Positions 43,272 to 45,427 of a DNA stretch of 45,427 bases are shown here, one piece after another; the first letter of the stretch is position 1; every line of letters begins with the position of its first letter. The translations under genes and the position numbers were made by a program. The DNA is taken from contig NZ_JFJZ01000038.1 of NCBI RefSeq assembly GCF_002115825.1, forward strand, positions 1-45,427. Direction: 5' to 3'. The DNA comes from Thalassospira sp. MCCC 1A01428 (GTDB lineage Bacteria > Pseudomonadota > Alphaproteobacteria > Rhodospirillales > Thalassospiraceae). The notes beneath the pieces were generated by a model, which saw only the letters and a list, made by a program, of their open reading frames with translations, was not told where the DNA came from and did not search any database.

Positions 43272-43817
43272 TCAGATTTCCTGCGTGGTCGTTTTGGGTG
43301 TGGTCGCGGGCGGGATTGCATCAATCCCTTCTTCCGGCAGCGAATAAACAAGAACCTGTTCGGCCCGGCGGTTTCGCCATGCATCGATAATATTGTATAT
43401 GATGGTGCCACCCAGAATGACCGACCCGACCGGCACGGCAATGGTGACAAAGGCATAGGAAATACCGGAATCACCAAACTGGCGCTGCTTGTTAAGGATC
43501 GTCAGGTCGTAACCTTCGACCGCAAGAATGGCCAGCATGGCGCAGAAGATCAGACCAACGGCAGTTTCAATAATCAGCCGATAGCGATGCGGTGCAAGAC
43601 GGACAAACAGGTCAACGCCAAGATGCCCGCGCTGACGCATGGCGCGGATGGCACCAAAAAAGCACAGCCAGATAAACAGCAATTGCGCCATATCGACCGA
43701 CCACATGACAGGATGACCAAAGGTCCGCATGATGGACGCGACAAAAACCAGCATGACGATGGCGATGAATATTGCGGAAACCAGTGCAAACTCGGCCTGA
43801 GCCAGACGTTTTTTCAT
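43272..43817 (-). CDS. TRAP transporter small permease (DctQ family), system 3
   Basis: A 181-aa protein with four membrane segments (FALVSAIFIAIVMLVFVA, WSVDMAQLLFIWLCFFGA, TAVGLIFCAMLAILAVE, VTIAVPVGSVILGGTIIY). The conserved loop AIRAMRQRGHLGVDLFV lies between helices two and three. ATG 43817 has GGGAGG 10 bases upstream; an ATG 14 codons earlier has no ribosome site. It is separated from its binding-protein gene by 307 bp, a long gap inside a TRAP operon. Confidence 0.88.
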   Translation of the reverse strand: MKKRLAQAEFALVSAIFIAIVMLVFVASIMRTFGHPVMWSVDMAQLLFIWLCFFGAIRAMRQRGHLGVDLFVRLAPHRYRLIIETAVGLIFCAMLAILAVEGYDLTILNKQRQFGDSGISYAFVTIAVPVGSVILGGTIIYNIIDAWRNRRAEQVLVYSLPEEGIDAIPPATTPKTTTQEI

Positions 43818-44124
43818 GCCCGGTTTTCCTCCCTTTGCTTGGGCGCCCAAAAGCGCCATGGACCAATGGTGGGGTGGGTGAATTGGGGTGTTCGCGATTT
43901 TAAAATGCCATCCAGCGTGGAAACCGGATGTTTTAACGCTGATCTGACACCGGAAAAGATGCTGCTGCGGGGCCGCGATAGCCCGTTAGCCGGAATTATT
44001 AAATTATCACACCTGAACATCACATGCCGGTCAATTCAGGAAAATTTCCGCCTGATATTTGGAATGTATCAGGGAAAGCAACAGACGAAGGACCGTTTGG
44101 ACGGCCCTTCGTCTGTTAAAATGC
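43818..44124 (-). other. 307-bp gap within TRAP operon 3
   Basis: No gene is supported here. At its right edge (44080-44117) lies a long hairpin. The rest (43860-44070) shows no clear repeat or promoter, though the small-permease gene may have its own start site in it. Confidence 0.5.
44080..44117 (-). other. Long hairpin after the TRAP-3 binding-protein gene
   Basis: AACAGACGAAGG pairs fully with CCTTCGTCTGTT, and an inner CCGT/ACGG extends the stem. It lies 8 bp after the dctP stop codon with no following T-run. It probably protects the binding-protein message or causes partial termination. Confidence 0.65.
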
Positions 44125-45105
44125 TTATTGGTTCAGGATTTTATCAACCTGCTTGTGCAGATCGCTGTACCCCAGTTTTTCGTAAACGCCCTGGGTGGCT
44201 TCCTTGAACGGGGTGGTGTCGACTTCGGAAACTTCAACGCCGTCGTCTTTAAGCTGTTGTTCAATCGATGCCAGCGCATCGCGTGTGCCGTATGATGCAA
44301 TGTCACCGGCTTTAAGCGATTCCTCGCGCAGGATTTTCTGCAAATCTTCCGGCAGGCTGTCAAACCATGCGGCACTGGTCACCAGACCGGTGATCAGGTT
44401 GATATGGCCGGTTTTGGTGATGTGCGTGATAACTTCCTGAAGGTTCGCGCCGACCACAGCAGGAAGCTGGGCTTCGGTGCCATCAATGGTGCCAAGTTGC
44501 AGGGCGCTGTAAACATCGGAAAACGGCATTGGTGTTGGTGTGCCACCCATTGCCTTGACCGTTTCGGTCCAGACAGGTGCGCCTGGTGTGCGCAAAACCA
44601 GACCATTAAGGTCGGCCGGTTTGGTGATTGGTTTTTTGGTCAGCAAATGGCGTTCGCCCTGCCACCAGTTAAATGACAAAACCTGATGGCCCGATGCCTT
44701 GCGCAGTTTTTGCACCCAGGTTTCAAACAGGTCGGATGTGACAACCTTGCGAATGCCGTCATAGCCCTGTGCCAGATAAGGGGCGCCAAGAATACCGAAT
44801 TCTTTTTCAAAAACGGCCAGGCGGCCACCATCAACAATAACAGCAACCGGGGCACCGGCGCGGGCCTGTTCAAGAACGTCTTCATCCGGGCCAAGCTGTG
44901 AATTGGGAAACAGCGTTACCTTGATCTGGCCTTTGGTGCGTTCATCGACATTTTTAACAAAGGCTTCAAGGCCTTTGTAAAGCGGGTCGCTGGTGGCAAG
45001 GGCCGTGTTTACACTTAGCGTGTAATCAGCAGCATGTGCCGCCATTGCCATGGTCATACCGGCAACACCCGATACGATGAAAGTTGTCAAACGTGAGATC
45101 TTCAT
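44125..45105 (-). CDS. TRAP transporter periplasmic solute-binding protein (DctP family), system 3
   Basis: A 326-aa receptor with a signal peptide (FIVSGVAGMTMAMAAHA, cut before ADYTLSVNTALA). The ligand-arginine region reads ADLNGLVLRTPGAPVWTETV (about residue 165), followed by SDVYSALQLGTIDGTEAQLP. Features such as GPDEDVLEQARAGAPVAVIV are those of the DctP/YiaO group. It starts the third TRAP operon, with GGGAGG 5 bases before the ATG. The substrate is unknown, and no catabolic gene is attached in the window. Confidence 0.92.
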   Translation of the reverse strand: MKISRLTTFIVSGVAGMTMAMAAHAADYTLSVNTALATSDPLYKGLEAFVKNVDERTKGQIKVTLFPNSQLGPDEDVLEQARAGAPVAVIVDGGRLAVFEKEFGILGAPYLAQGYDGIRKVVTSDLFETWVQKLRKASGHQVLSFNWWQGERHLLTKKPITKPADLNGLVLRTPGAPVWTETVKAMGGTPTPMPFSDVYSALQLGTIDGTEAQLPAVVGANLQEVITHITKTGHINLITGLVTSAAWFDSLPEDLQKILREESLKAGDIASYGTRDALASIEQQLKDDGVEVSEVDTTPFKEATQGVYEKLGYSDLHKQVDKILNQ

Positions 45106-45427
45106 TCTTTCCTCCCTGAAGATGCCAGCTATGGATGCCAGCCTTATTTTTTGTCAAATAGCATACTAATATATCAGTGTCAATTAACAGAGGGGTAAAA
45201 ACTGCCTTTCTGGTGGCTGGAGTATGTTTCAGGCGTTTGGGGTGGCTGCTATTACAGTTCGGGTGAGGTGGGCTGATGGGTAATCCCAGGCCAGGTGACA
45301 TGGCAAAGATATTAATGTCTTTGCGGTCTTTTGTTGACAGGACTGGACCTGATGTTTGGTGCCGTGACCCTGGCGTGCGCGGATGGCCGGGCTTTTTGGG
45401 TGTTGTACCTAGGCTCAGGACTCATTA
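45106..45427. other. Window-end intergenic region (322 bp)
   Basis: Apart from the promoter and direct repeat near 45121-45183, I see no gene or strong structure here. The last 240 bp are open in short stretches only and may be the flank of a gene beyond the window. Confidence 0.4.
45155..45183 (-). promoter_or_regulatory. Putative promoter of TRAP operon 3
   Basis: On the minus strand a consensus TTGACA (45183-45178), a 17-bp spacer and TATTTG with an extended TGC just before it lie 50-78 bp before the binding-protein start. The direct repeat GATGCCAGC occurs at 45121-45129 and 45135-45143 in the leader, 14 bp apart. Confidence 0.45.

Noticed and set aside
45026..45301. 91-codon minus-strand extension before the last binding-protein gene as a separate small protein
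   Set aside because: It overlaps the receptor signal-peptide region in another frame and has no ribosome site or recognisable features.

Overview
The window looks like a chromosomal segment of a marine or soil alphaproteobacterium, probably in or near the Rhodospirillales (Thalassospira-like). This placement is my inference from three things: moderate GC, a single-ATPase CUT2 (FrcABC-like) inositol transporter, and an abundance of TRAP transporters. I could not run a search. No rRNA, tRNA, CRISPR array or insertion sequence was seen.

Layout. (1) 1-4990: the 3' part of a two-partner-secretion exoprotein (TpsA) made of 546-bp tandem repeats, followed by its TpsB outer-membrane translocator and a bidirectional terminator. 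(2) 5008-18190: a myo-inositol utilisation locus. One long minus-strand operon reads binding protein, permease, ATPase, iolC-DUF2090, iolD, iolE, iolB, iolA/mmsA, iolG. An RpiR-type regulator lies upstream, and a second Gfo/Idh/MocA dehydrogenase is divergent to it. Two inverted repeats of the same design, AT(G/A)GAA-N6-TTC(C/T)AT, sit in front of the operon and in the rpiR/dehydrogenase divergent region. (3) 18471-23519: a respiratory S/N-oxide reductase cassette of c-type cytochrome, TorD chaperone and DMSO/TMAO reductase, with 4-bp gene overlaps and its own promoter and terminator. The cytochrome is a chimera: two class-I haem domains resembling alcohol dehydrogenase cytochromes are joined to the C-terminal domain of TorC. 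Its signal segment is cut off by an in-frame TGA. The cassette terminator directly abuts a decayed fragment of a second copy of the adjacent MocA dehydrogenase gene.

(4) 23773-36396: tyrosine/phenylalanine degradation, split by other genes. It has an Lrp/AsnC regulator divergent to hpd, then two unrecognised genes (zinc-ribbon membrane protein and secreted protein), a TRAP transporter with maleylacetoacetate isomerase, an IclR regulator, a MarR regulator divergent to hmgA, and a fumarylacetoacetase. The set gives 4-hydroxyphenylpyruvate to homogentisate to maleylacetoacetate to fumarylacetoacetate to fumarate plus acetoacetate. (5) 36438-41965: a LysR-controlled operon of TRAP large permease, binding protein, small permease and N-acyl-D-amino-acid deacylase. 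(6) 41992-45105: a third complete TRAP transporter, with no enzyme in view.

The most unusual content is the reductase cassette: a hybrid cytochrome, a nonsense codon that separates it from its export signal, and a pseudogene scar at its right edge. The repeat-built exoprotein and the clear regulator/operator pairs (RpiR, Lrp, MarR, LysR) are further points of interest.
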